Below are positions 48,051 to 57,800 of a DNA stretch of 64,000 nucleotides, piece by piece. The first letter of the stretch is position 1. Each line of letters starts with the position of its first letter. Origin of the DNA: JADJTT01 sp049306275 (GTDB taxonomy: Bacteria > Bacteroidota > Bacteroidia > Chitinophagales > Saprospiraceae); NCBI GenBank assembly GCA_049306275.1, contig JBAQQB010000073.1, positions 1-64,000 on the forward strand, read 5' to 3'. The notes under the pieces are model-generated. The model had not been told where the DNA came from. It saw only the letters and a list, made by a program, of their open reading frames with translations, and did no database searches. A program made the position numbers and the translations under genes.

Positions 48051-49524
48051 GAATCAATTCATCTACGATTTTGGCGGATAGGAGGGCCAGCGGAATACCC
48101 CCTCCGGGGTGCACGCTTCCTCCTACAAAATACAAATCCGCGATCTTGGAAGAAAAATTGGGATGACGGGCGAAGGCCGCCATGCGGTTGTTGGAACTGG
48201 TGCCATACAAGGCGCCCAGGTGCGAGCCGGTGCGGCTCTCTATCGTGCGGGGCTCCAGGATAGCTTCACACTCGATCAGCGGACGGATATCGACACCCAG
48301 GTTGCGGCTCAGCTTCGCGATGATCCGCTCGCGCGATTGTTCGATGATCGCATCCCAGTCCTGCCCGGCCATGAAGGGCACGTTGATCATGGTAAACCAG
48401 TTCTCGGCCCCCTCCGGCGCATCCCCTGGCGTATATTTTTTGGTGATATTGATGTAGACGGTGGGGTCTTCATAAACGGTTCCGCGCGCCAGGCAGTCGA
48501 ACTCCCGCTCGTAGTCGCCGCTGAAAAAGATGTTGTGCAGGTCGAGCTCGGGAAAGCCGCGCCGTATGCCCCAGTAGAAGATCAGCGCCGAGGTGGATTT
48601 CTCCTGCCGCAGGATGCGCTCGGGCGCCGGCTGATCGGGAAGGAGCTGCCGGTAGGCAAAGAAAATGTCCATGTTGCAGATCACCCGGTCGAAGGGGTGG
48701 AATTGGCCATCTGCCCAGACACCCCTGGCCTTTCCTTCTGCCACCTCGATGCGCTCCGCTTTTTCCCCGAAATGAAATTCTGCGCCTTTCTCCCGCGCCA
48801 GCTCCACCAAATGGTTGGTAATGGCCACCATGCCTCCCTCGGGGTGGAAGGCGCCGAAGTGGTATTCGAAATGGGGAATGATGTTGAGGAGCCCGGGCGC
48901 CTTGTAGGGGTTCGACCCGTTGTAGGTCGCGTAGCGGTTGAACAACTGCACCATCTTCGGCTCGCGGAAGAGGCCGCGGTTGACCCGGTGCATCGACCGG
49001 AACAGGTCGAGACGCGGTATCTTCGGCAGGGCCCGCGCTACGGCGCCGCTCATCCAGGTGCCGAGCCGGTGCAGGGATTGTTCCAGAAATATCCTCCCGG
49101 TCGCCTCGTATTTAAAACGGCTTTGTCTCAGTGCCCGCCTGACGTTCGCTGCGGGTTCGCCCAGTTTTTCCTCCGCTTCGCGGGCGAAGCGCTCCTGATC
49201 GCCGTAAGCGGTCAGCCTTGTGCCGTCTTCCCAGAAGTAGTGGCAGACTACCGGCAGCCGCTCGTAGGCCAGCCTGGGCGTATTGACAGGCTGCGCCACC
49301 TCGTACAGCTCGTCGACGTACATGGGCATGGTGAAAAGCGAGGGCCCCGCATCGAAACGGTAATCGCCCAGGCGCATCTCCGACAACTTCCCCCCCGCGT
49401 ATTCGTTGGCTTCGAATACCGTCACCTCATGCCCGCGGCTCGCCATGCGCACCGCGGAGGCCAGTCCGGCCGGGCCCGCTCCGATGATTCCGATCTTCAA
49501 GATTGAAGTTTTTTGAACAAACAA
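48040..49524 (-). CDS. crtD: Carotenoid desaturase, probably the 1'-hydroxy 3',4'-desaturase (CrtD-like)
   Basis: FAD enzyme of the CrtI/CrtD family, 494 residues. The dinucleotide fold is GIIGAGPAGLASAVRMASRG near residue 12, followed by EANEYAGGKLSEM and GYRFDAGPSLFTMP-like DYRFDAGPSLFTMP. The FAD-closing motif near the end is FVGGSVHPGGGIPLALLSAKIV. Sequence alone does not separate phytoene desaturase from 1'-hydroxycarotenoid 3',4'-desaturase. The overlap with a cruF gene and the absence of crtB favour CrtD. It lies 28 bases after the histidine kinase gene and may share its transcript. Confidence 0.75.
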   Translation of the reverse strand: MFVQKTSILKIGIIGAGPAGLASAVRMASRGHEVTVFEANEYAGGKLSEMRLGDYRFDAGPSLFTMPMYVDELYEVAQPVNTPRLAYERLPVVCHYFWEDGTRLTAYGDQERFAREAEEKLGEPAANVRRALRQSRFKYEATGRIFLEQSLHRLGTWMSGAVARALPKIPRLDLFRSMHRVNRGLFREPKMVQLFNRYATYNGSNPYKAPGLLNIIPHFEYHFGAFHPEGGMVAITNHLVELAREKGAEFHFGEKAERIEVAEGKARGVWADGQFHPFDRVICNMDIFFAYRQLLPDQPAPERILRQEKSTSALIFYWGIRRGFPELDLHNIFFSGDYEREFDCLARGTVYEDPTVYINITKKYTPGDAPEGAENWFTMINVPFMAGQDWDAIIEQSRERIIAKLSRNLGVDIRPLIECEAILEPRTIESRTGSHLGALYGTSSNNRMAAFARHPNFSSKIADLYFVGGSVHPGGGIPLALLSAKIVDELIHEK

Positions 49525-49552
49525 AGGTATGCCTTATTGGTTGAGCGGAAAC

Positions 49553-52500
49553 TCAGGAATTCTCCGCACCGGCCAGCGGGAACTCTACGAAGAAACTCGT
49601 TCCTTTACCTGGTTCCGACTCAACCCAGATGCGGCCCTTGGCAGCTTCCACCATGCTTTTCGACATGGCCAACCCCAGCCCGGAGCCAGAAGTCTTGGTG
49701 GTAAAATTGGGCTCAAAGACCTTTTCACGCATATCTTCCGGAATGCCTGTTCCGTTGTCGCGCACTTCCACCAGCACTTTGACGTCGCCGCAGACCACCT
49801 TGCCGCTGATCACCCCCTCGCGGTCTTCAGGGATGGCCTGGATGGCATTTTTGTACAAGTTGTTGAACACGCGGGCAATTTGGTACTTGTCAGCTTCAAT
49901 CTCGCAGGGTTCGTCGGGGAGGGAGAGGTTAAACTCCACCGTGCTTTGGGTGTTGCGGAAAAGCCCATGCACCTTGGCAACCAGCTCGCTCAGGGAGAAA
50001 ACGGATAGTTCGGTCTGGGGCATCTGCCCAAAATGCGCAAACGAAGAGGCGATGCCTTTCAGGACGCTGATCTGCTCCATGATCTGTCCGCTGACTTCCT
50101 CGGCTATTTCTCCGGCTTTTTCCGGCTTCATCTTCACCGCCATTTGCAGCCGCTGGATGTCGAGCGACATCGGGGTCAGCGGGTTGTTGATCTCGTGGGC
50201 TACCTGCCTGGCTACCTGACGCCAGCCGGTCTCGCGCTCGGAAGCGGCGAGTTGGGTCGTGCTCTCTTCCAGCTTCTGAAGTGTCCGGTTGTATTCTTCG
50301 ATCAGTGCCCCCAGTTCGTCGTTGCCCTGGTACTCCAATGGTTCGTTTTTGCCCAGTTTCAACTTGCGAAGGCTTTCTCCGAGTTGGGAAATCGGCTTTG
50401 TAGTGGAGTTGGCGATGAATATGGCCAGCGCCCCTGCAAACACCAGCAGCGATACGTAAACGCTGATCAGGGAGCTAAGGAAGGCGGAGATTTCTTTTTG
50501 CAAACTGCTGGGCTGATCGATGAAGGGTAGTGCGAGAAAAGCAGATATACCGCCATCCAGGGTCCTGACGGGAAAATACACCACCTGAACCGGAAATCCG
50601 CCGGCGAGGTCGTTTCCCAGGAAAAAGGCGGTGTTGCTTTCTGCCAGCAGATGCCGGATGTTGCCGGGCATGTATTTCCCAAACCATCTCTCCCCGTTAA
50701 AATCGGGGGCCGCGTGTCGGATAAGCAGGCCTTCAGGGTCATAAACCAGCAGCTCTGCTTTGTGGAGCCTTCCGAGTTGTTCGAGCATGGCGTAAAGGTC
50801 CGGTCCGGGACCCTGAATATGCTGCTCCCGTATCTGGCGGGCTGCTTCTGTGCGAATAATATCCGTTTTAGCCCTGATTTGCAGGGCCTGGTTGTCGTCT
50901 GAGTTTTTGCGGAAGTTCCAGATGGAAACCAGACCTACCAGAACGAAGGAGCCCAGCAAGAAGCCCACAACCCATAGCTGGATACGGGTGCTCATCGCCG
51001 GCCGCCTGGTTTGCAGAAACTCCAGGGAGGGCGGCAGGAAAGGAAACCAGTGATTGATCAGGCCAAGGATTGGTATGAGCAGGAAGAAAATGGCCATCAT
51101 GTAGGAAGCCAGTGAAATAGGACCGGAAATGTCGCCGACCGATCTGCGCACGATGGCCACATTTCCATTTGGGTTGTGGAAGAGCCACTCTATTTGGTTG
51201 CCATCGGAAAGCGTTTTCCGGGTGGCCGCTCCGGCCTCTGGCAAATCTGCGGGCACGCGGTTGGGCAAAAGGCTGTTCGGACTCTGGTCGGTGAGCGCCC
51301 CACGATGATAAATCGCGTACTCGTAGTCGTCGAGCCGGTGAATGCCCTTGTAGCTGAGCGGATTTAGCAGGGCAGAAAGCTGTGGCTGCCAGGAATGGGC
51401 TGCCTTAACCAGCATTCCGGCGTCGCCGAAGGGGTATGCGGGCTTTCCGTCCAGAGAGTCAATGGCGGGAAAGCCGCCGTTCGCAGACCGCCGCGTGGTA
51501 TCGAGGTGGTAAAAGGCGTTCAGGTAATTGTGTTCCCCGATCCAGGAGCCGATGTCCTGCACAGAGTCGGGAAAGTTGCGCAGGATGTTCTCCGCCACCG
51601 GGTCTCTTGCCCCGCTCAACTGGATAGCTACCTGTTGTTGTTCTTCATCATCCCTGGCCAGACGGAAACTCGATAGCATGAGGGAGGGCAGTATTGAGAC
51701 CAGTATGAGTAAAAAGATCATCCAGGTGAGGCTGGGTGAGGTGGTGTCGGCAAAAAGGTCGAGGGTAACTACAAAAATGATGGCAGCCAGGACAAAACCG
51801 GAAACCGGCAGCGGAATGCCCGTCCACCAAAAAAAGGGAATTGAGACCACAAGCGCAAGGCCAAATGCAGCCATCCGGAGCGCAGGCTGCAGCCCGAACC
51901 CGACGATGGTCTGTGTCATCCGGTGGCTGAACAGGAAAAAGGCGAGCAGCAGGAGCATCAGCACCAGAATGCCGGCAAACCCTCCGGCATCCATCTGGAA
52001 GATATTGTCGAGGTAGATGTTCAGATCGGAGAAAAAGACCATGTTGCGCACGGTCTGCGCCACCACGATCATGCCCATGAGTATAGCCAGGTAATTGACC
52101 GCGCTGAGCCCTATGGCTGCGGCACGCGAGAGGGGCGGAACGGGTATTTCCTCAAAATGCCGGTGGAAAAAGATCATGAACCAGAGGAGAAGCACCGCGT
52201 TGATCAGCAGCCCGCCCAGGGTCTGGTTTTGCACGGCTTGCTGAAAAACGCCTCCGCCCATTCCCAGCATCTCCCATTGCTCCTGCAGCCATGGCCACCT
52301 CATGGCCAGTTGAAGCGCTGCCGCCACAAGGATCAGGAACAGCGCCCCTGCCCAGGGGGAGAATTTCCGGACCAGGCCGTAAGCTACTCCATTCAGGATG
52401 AAACCCGTTACCAGGGCGATTCCCAACAGCAGCATAGCGAGCAGGCCCCTGCCGAATGGATCATGCACAGGACCATCGGTCATGAGGGAAAACAGCTTTT

Positions 52501-53026
52501 CTCCCTGTACATTCTTTACCGGAGGCCAGTTTTCATATCCAAAGGAGGGCATGACAGTCTCCGGAATCCGGGGCAGGCCGGTGAATCCGGCGCCTTCCTC
52601 CCAAATGGGTATCCATGCGACGGCACGGATAGCAGAGTTGCCAGGGTAGGAGAGGGTTTTCCCGAGGTATACCCGGTTGTCTTGCTGAAAAACAACCCCT
52701 TTGTCAACGACGCTTGCGGGAAGCCCGGGAAGGAACTTGCTGTTCAGCTGATAAACCAGCGAATCGCCCTGATACCATGCAATATTGTAGAACTTGAGCC
52801 CCCAGGAGGCCTGGATCAGGGCAGGGGAGGGCGACAAGCGGCCGGAAGAAAAATGCAGTTCTTCTGAATAGGCAGCTGCTTCCTGCTCTCTTTGAGCGAT
52901 CTCCCTCTCCACTAATCCGGCATACCGCTCCAGGTTGCTTTCGGAAGAAAAGAAAGCCCGGACCAGAACAGCAAGTACTGTCAGGACAATCAGGACTACC
53001 GCGGCTGTTCTTCTTCGAAAGGGCAT
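49553..53026 (-). CDS. Very large multi-pass sensor histidine kinase
   Basis: A 1157-residue sensor kinase with no response regulator next to it. An N-terminal signal-anchor helix leads to a periplasmic part (about 30-195), then a block of roughly ten transmembrane helices (about 195-455), a second periplasmic part (to about 640), two helices, and a third extracytoplasmic segment that resembles a Cache/PAS-type sensor (720-840). After a last helix come a HAMP-like linker (STTKPISQLGESLRKLKLGK), HisKA with the phospho-acceptor His944 in QVAHEINNPLTP, and the ATPase domain: N box NNLYKN 1055-1060, G1 DNGTGIP 1090-1096, G2 GSGLGL 1114-1119. All are intact. The kinase end resembles NtrY-type proteins. 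The signal is unknown. Confidence 0.88.
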   Translation of the reverse strand: MPFRRRTAAVVLIVLTVLAVLVRAFFSSESNLERYAGLVEREIAQREQEAAAYSEELHFSSGRLSPSPALIQASWGLKFYNIAWYQGDSLVYQLNSKFLPGLPASVVDKGVVFQQDNRVYLGKTLSYPGNSAIRAVAWIPIWEEGAGFTGLPRIPETVMPSFGYENWPPVKNVQGEKLFSLMTDGPVHDPFGRGLLAMLLLGIALVTGFILNGVAYGLVRKFSPWAGALFLILVAAALQLAMRWPWLQEQWEMLGMGGGVFQQAVQNQTLGGLLINAVLLLWFMIFFHRHFEEIPVPPLSRAAAIGLSAVNYLAILMGMIVVAQTVRNMVFFSDLNIYLDNIFQMDAGGFAGILVLMLLLLAFFLFSHRMTQTIVGFGLQPALRMAAFGLALVVSIPFFWWTGIPLPVSGFVLAAIIFVVTLDLFADTTSPSLTWMIFLLILVSILPSLMLSSFRLARDDEEQQQVAIQLSGARDPVAENILRNFPDSVQDIGSWIGEHNYLNAFYHLDTTRRSANGGFPAIDSLDGKPAYPFGDAGMLVKAAHSWQPQLSALLNPLSYKGIHRLDDYEYAIYHRGALTDQSPNSLLPNRVPADLPEAGAATRKTLSDGNQIEWLFHNPNGNVAIVRRSVGDISGPISLASYMMAIFFLLIPILGLINHWFPFLPPSLEFLQTRRPAMSTRIQLWVVGFLLGSFVLVGLVSIWNFRKNSDDNQALQIRAKTDIIRTEAARQIREQHIQGPGPDLYAMLEQLGRLHKAELLVYDPEGLLIRHAAPDFNGERWFGKYMPGNIRHLLAESNTAFFLGNDLAGGFPVQVVYFPVRTLDGGISAFLALPFIDQPSSLQKEISAFLSSLISVYVSLLVFAGALAIFIANSTTKPISQLGESLRKLKLGKNEPLEYQGNDELGALIEEYNRTLQKLEESTTQLAASERETGWRQVARQVAHEINNPLTPMSLDIQRLQMAVKMKPEKAGEIAEEVSGQIMEQISVLKGIASSFAHFGQMPQTELSVFSLSELVAKVHGLFRNTQSTVEFNLSLPDEPCEIEADKYQIARVFNNLYKNAIQAIPEDREGVISGKVVCGDVKVLVEVRDNGTGIPEDMREKVFEPNFTTKTSGSGLGLAMSKSMVEAAKGRIWVESEPGKGTSFFVEFPLAGAENS

Positions 53027-53073
53027 AGGCTTTCCCTGACTGACGTAGTTTTAATTGGTGAAGTTAGCCATTA

Positions 53074-53117
53074 TTTCACTTTTTCACCCTTTCACCCTTT
53101 CACTCTTTCACTTTTTC
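53074..53117. repeat. TTTCAC-type tandem repeat upstream of rnpB
   Basis: A run of TTTCACC/TTTCACT/TTTTTCACC units with a period of about 8 bases, in the gap between the kinase start and rnpB. The same unit occurs in reverse orientation just after rnpB at 53541-53575. Confidence 0.7.
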
Positions 53118-53130
53118 GCCTACCTTGCTC

Positions 53131-53533
53131 TTTCCTGCAGACCGCTCTGTCGCGGCCCCGGCCTTTTGGCCGGGGATGAGGAAAGTCCGGACAACGCAGG
53201 GCGCCACGCCATCTAACGGATGGGCTTCTCCGAAAGGGGGAGACAGAGAGTGTCACAGAAAATTACCGCCCCGGTTCGCCGGGGTAAGGGTGAAAACGTG
53301 CGGTAAGAGCGCACGCCGCGGCGCAGCAATGCGTCGCGGGGATAAACCTCGTGGGTTGAAATGCCATGTATACCCCGTTTTCCCTTCGGGGAGCTTGGGT
53401 TGCCCGCTCAATTTCTTCTTCGGAAGATGACGGGGAGGGTAGGCAGATGGACCCTGCGCCGTGAGGCCAGGGCTAGATAAATGACAGAGACCCCCTCGGG
53501 GGCACAGAATCCGGCTTACAGGTCTGCAGGAAA
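53131..53533 (+). ncRNA. rnpB: RNase P RNA
   Basis: Catalytic RNA that trims the 5' leader of tRNA precursors. The ends pair perfectly: TTTCCTGCAGACC (53131-53143) with GGTCTGCAGGAAA (53521-53533). The conserved core GAGGAAAGTCCGGAC with the next bases ACAACGCAGGGC lies at 53179-53206, a GTGCGGTAAGAGCGCACCGC-type P10/P11 region follows near 53298, and the ACAGAATCCGGCTTACAGG 3' core near 53503-53522. About 400 bases with a type A layout. A 45-base gap to the repeat on the left and the TTTTT at 53534 on the right mark the transcript. Confidence 0.95.
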
Positions 53534-53540
53534 TTTTTAG

Positions 53541-53607
53541 AGTGAAAGGGTGAAAAAGTGAAAAGGTGAAAAAGAAATTTCTCTTTCACCTTTTCACCAT
53601 TTCACCT
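53541..53607. repeat. GTGAAA-type repeats and hairpin between rnpB and porV
   Basis: GTGAAAGGGTGAAAAA units run to about 53575, then change to TTTCACC units. GTGAAAAGGTGAAA (53558-53571) pairs perfectly with TTTCACCTTTTCAC (53584-53597) around a 12-base loop. The array ends at the porV stop. It probably helps end both convergent transcripts. Confidence 0.75.
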
Positions 53608-54816
53608 TTACTCCACACTCCCAAAATCAAACATCAGCGAGAACCGCAGCGTGTTGTCGAGCGGGTTGCGCTGGTTGGTGGTGGGCACCAGATAGGAGAA
53701 GTTGAGGCCGAAGATGTTGTATTTGAGGCCGAGGCCAACGGTGATGAAGCGGCGTGCGCCTTTGGTCTGGGCTTCGGTGTAGTAGCCGGCGCGCACGGCG
53801 AAGAGGCGGTCGTACCAGTATTCCGCGCCGAAGGAGAGCATGATTTCCTGCAATTCTTCGGTGAAACCGCCCGGCGCATCGGAGAAGGAGCTGAAGATAC
53901 CCTGGATGGGACCGTCTTCTTTCCAGTCGGGGATGCCGTCCTGGTCGGTGTCGCAATCTTCGAAGCAGGGCGTCGGCACGAGCAGCTTGTTGAAGTCGGC
54001 GATGAAGCTGAGGCTGTTGTGCTCGTCGAATTGTAGATCCCAACTGCCGCCGATGCCGAGGTTGGTCGGGATGAAGTCGCGCTCTTCGTTGGCCGCGTTG
54101 GTATAGGTGATTTTCGAACCGATGTTGGTAATTGCGAGGCCGAGCCGCAGGTCGGACTCGATATTCTGCAGGTCGAGCGGGGTTTCGTAGGTAAACGACA
54201 CGTCGGCTGCGCCGGCCCTGCCAATGGTGATCTCCTGACCGCCTACCGTCTGGCCGGATGCCAGGTTGGAATTGACGAACTTGGCGCCGATACCCGCTGA
54301 AAATTTATCAGACAATTTCCGGGAATAAGAAACTTTGAACTCCCATTCCCTCGGACGGCCATTGCCCAAGGGCTCGCCGTTGATATCGGTGAAGTTGATC
54401 TCGCCGAGGGAGAAAAAGCGGAGCGACATACCGAAAGCCTGCTCGTCGGAAGGCTTATAGTAACCGGTCAGGTAGGCCAGGTAGACGTCGTTCAGCCCCA
54501 GCGCTCTGAGCCAGGGAGTATAGGTGGCCGATACGCCCAGGTTTTTTTCTGCGAAAACCAGTTTGGAATCGTTGAAATGCATGGCGTTGGCATCGGGAGA
54601 AATCGCGATCCCCGCATCGCCGAGCGCCCCGGATCGGGCATCCGCGACGATCCGCAGGAAGGGAACCGCCGTAATGATCGTATTTGGGCAAGGTGTGACG
54701 CCGTCCAGCAGATACCACTTGCCGTCCACCCCCTTCAGGCAGATAGCTTGGCTCTTTGCCTCCGTGGCTAACAAGGCCAGGGTCAGGACGAACAATCCAA
54801 GTAATGCGTTTTTCAT
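53608..54816 (-). CDS. porV: T9SS outer-membrane protein PorV
   Basis: FadL-like outer-membrane beta-barrel that takes cargo from the SprA translocon to the PorU sortase. It has 402 residues. A signal peptide ends near AKSQ (residue 23). Family marks are GALGDAGIAISPDANAMHFNDSKL near residue 60, typical of PorV, then TYTPWLRALGLNDVYLAYL and the barrel end GLGLKYNIFGLNFSYLVPT. It lies 65 bases downstream of porU on the same strand, as in other Bacteroidota, and is probably co-transcribed with it. Confidence 0.93.
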   Translation of the reverse strand: MKNALLGLFVLTLALLATEAKSQAICLKGVDGKWYLLDGVTPCPNTIITAVPFLRIVADARSGALGDAGIAISPDANAMHFNDSKLVFAEKNLGVSATYTPWLRALGLNDVYLAYLTGYYKPSDEQAFGMSLRFFSLGEINFTDINGEPLGNGRPREWEFKVSYSRKLSDKFSAGIGAKFVNSNLASGQTVGGQEITIGRAGAADVSFTYETPLDLQNIESDLRLGLAITNIGSKITYTNAANEERDFIPTNLGIGGSWDLQFDEHNSLSFIADFNKLLVPTPCFEDCDTDQDGIPDWKEDGPIQGIFSSFSDAPGGFTEELQEIMLSFGAEYWYDRLFAVRAGYYTEAQTKGARRFITVGLGLKYNIFGLNFSYLVPTTNQRNPLDNTLRFSLMFDFGSVE

Positions 54817-54881
54817 GAGCTAAAGTACTTTTTTTGAATTTGCAAATATAGGGAATCGTTTGGTTCGATTGCCCTGACTTG

Positions 54882-57800
54882 TTAACGCAGTATGACTAAT
54901 TTTTGGAACTCGCTTTCTCCATTCAGTTTGGCATCGCCCGTGTTGACGGCCTGTACACGTATTTTATAAAGGTATACGCCCTTGGCCAGCGGGTCGCCGA
55001 AATCGTCTTTCCCATCCCATTGGATGCAGTCTCCGAGTGATAAACGACTGCCTTGGGGAAATATTCTTTGCTCGATGGTTTTTACCAGCCTGCCAGACAC
55101 CGTGTAAATGCCTACCTGAACATCCATCTCCTGATTTTCCAGGTTGTGCTCAAACTGGAAGCAGGTGGAGTTGACAAAGGGGTTGGGGTAGTTGAGCACG
55201 TGCTTCAGCGCCACTTCAGAGGAACCGGCGACTATGAACTCGGTATAACCTTCAGCAGAATTGTTGGCCACATCCCAGGCCTTGATGCGAATGGAATGCC
55301 TGCCTTCTTCCAGTTCGGAGAATGGAAAGCGCACTTCGCCCCGTGTATAATCGTCGAGTTTCGCCTCGTAAAAGTCGTTGAGCAAAATGGTCTTCTGGGT
55401 GTTTTCGTCCAACACCCCCGTCAAATCGTGCCCGATGCTGTTGCCCACGACGTTGATGCCCAGATCGTCCTGCAGCTGCACCAGCAGGATGGGGTTGGGG
55501 CCTGTCAGGCCGCCGAACACAAAGTCAGTGGAGTTCATGAACACATCGACCTGTGGGCCCTGATCGTCGGAAGCCGCATTGGGGTCGGTACCGCCGATGA
55601 CCAGGTCGCGATATTCTCCGGCAGCGTCGAGGAGCTGCCCGTTTTCTGCGTAATAGCTGATCTTGCCGTTGCCAAACTGGAAATTGATGTCTTTAGGCAC
55701 GACGAAGGTGAACTGGAACTTCCCGTTTTGCACGCTGGCCCTGCCTTTGAACAGCACGTTTTTTTGCAGGGTGTAGGTGCGCACCGGCGTGCCGTCCTGC
55801 CCCAACGTCTTGTATTCGATGGCTTTGTCGAAAATGGTGGGGTAGAGGAAGCCGTTGAAATTGTCGAGTAATTCGCCGTTGGCGCCCCTCACTTCCCCCG
55901 CAATGGTCACTTTCTGCAGGGCCCTGATCGTATCAGGCTCGCCGGCGCCTACTTCCGTACCGTTGATCAGGGTAGTGGCAACGTCGTATTGCGGGAGGGC
56001 CAGCTTCATACTGGGGTCGCCCAGAAGGGTGAACTTGCGGGAGTTTTCCTTGCCGCCTGCCTTGTTTTTCGCTTTGCGGAAAATCTCTCCAATGGGCTGG
56101 CCTTTGCCGTTTTCAGGGATATACATTTCCTCGCTCACCGCCCGGGTCAGGGTTTCATTGGTGCTGGCATATACGGCCCTTACGGTGGTATACAAAGCCA
56201 CCCCTCCTCCTTTGGCGTTGAGCAACACCAGTTCACCGGCAGTCGTAAAGCCTGGATCATCATAACCTGAAAAGGAACAGGTTGCGGTGATGAACAGCGG
56301 AAGCTTGTCGAAGTTCTCCCAACTTAGAATGTCGGGTATCTGCAATACCCGTTCCTGCGCCCATCCTTTGGCGCCGCCATGGCCCAGATAGGTAACGGAA
56401 AGAGCGCCCCGGAAGAGGTTGTTGTTCATCGCTTCCGTAGCGGAAGGTACGCGCTTGCCGCCCGGGGTGGAAACCTGATTGAAAGCGTCGAGGTAGATCT
56501 TGTCAAAGTTGAATACCGGGAAAGACGTCTCTACATCAACCGCAATACCGTCGGCATCGCTGCGGTGGATGTCGTTGTCTTCGTCGTCGGCGACGAAAAC
56601 AAGGCGGTTGCGCCAGTCGCCGAAACAGGCCGGGTTATTGTCGTAGTTGATGATCTTGTCGACCACCGCTTTGGCCTCGGCCAGGTCGCGCGCCGGGATT
56701 CGGCCGATGGCGATTTCCATGTCGTCATTGGTGTTGACGAATCCTTCCCCTTCGCTCAGCAAGCCGAAGAAATCGTCGGTGGGATAGGCGAAGATGGGGC
56801 TGTTGGACTCTACGGTCTGATAGGTGACGATGAGGTTGTGGCCCTCTCCGCCGATGTTGCGATGGTCGTAGGAACCGTCGCCAAAGAGCAGGAGGTACTT
56901 GAAACGGCTGTCGCGGTCGTACAACATTTTACAAAAATCCCTTACGGCTGCGGCGTCTTGCCTGCCGGAGGAGAATTCGTTGTACACCTGGCCAATCTCC
57001 ACCATGGCGATCTCCAGGCCGTCGTACCCGGCGCGGTGGTCGGCCAGCCGCTGCGCCTCGTCCTTAAGCGCCGGATGGTAAAGGATGATCATATCGACGC
57101 CTGTGAGGCCGTGCAGGTTCTGGTTGGAAATGGCTTCCCCCGACTCCGGCGCCGGGAGGGCCGCATCGGCCTGGAAGGCTGCAAATTCCCTGAGTTGGCC
57201 TGTGGCAACCCCAAAAGAATAGGTTTGCCCGTTCAGCGATCCCTCAATGGCGACAGGCTTCAGCGGGTCGGTCACATCCCATACGACCAGGCTGCCGGCC
57301 GCATTGCCGATCTGGAACGTGGAGGTGGAATGGGCCGTGGTGCGCAGGTCGCGGAACAACAACGGAACGCCCGTGTAGAGGAGCCTTCTCCTGAAATTCA
57401 ACTGAATGAAATCGAGCCATCCTTCGCTGATGACGCCGGAGCGGTCGGGGTAGTCGACCGTGACGCTGAAAGGCCCAGCAGCGGCGCTCAGGGACGCGGT
57501 CAATTCGCCAGTCGAGGCGTAGTTGGCGTTGGGGTTGGTCAGGACGGTACTGGGGATATTGGTGCTGGTGAAGGTTTGTCCTCCCGCCAGGACCCTGAAA
57601 TTGGTCGGCGCATTGGCCCGGCCGATGAAGCGCACGCGCAGGCTGAGCGGATCGGCTTCGTCCAGATTGACAAGGTCAAAGTCGTAGGAGAAGGCGCGTT
57701 GGTTTTTGAAATAATCGCCATACCATTGCCGGCCGGAGCCCTGGGCCAGGTCGTATTTATCCAGGAGGTTGACCTTTTCGTCCTCCCGCCTCAGGTAGTC

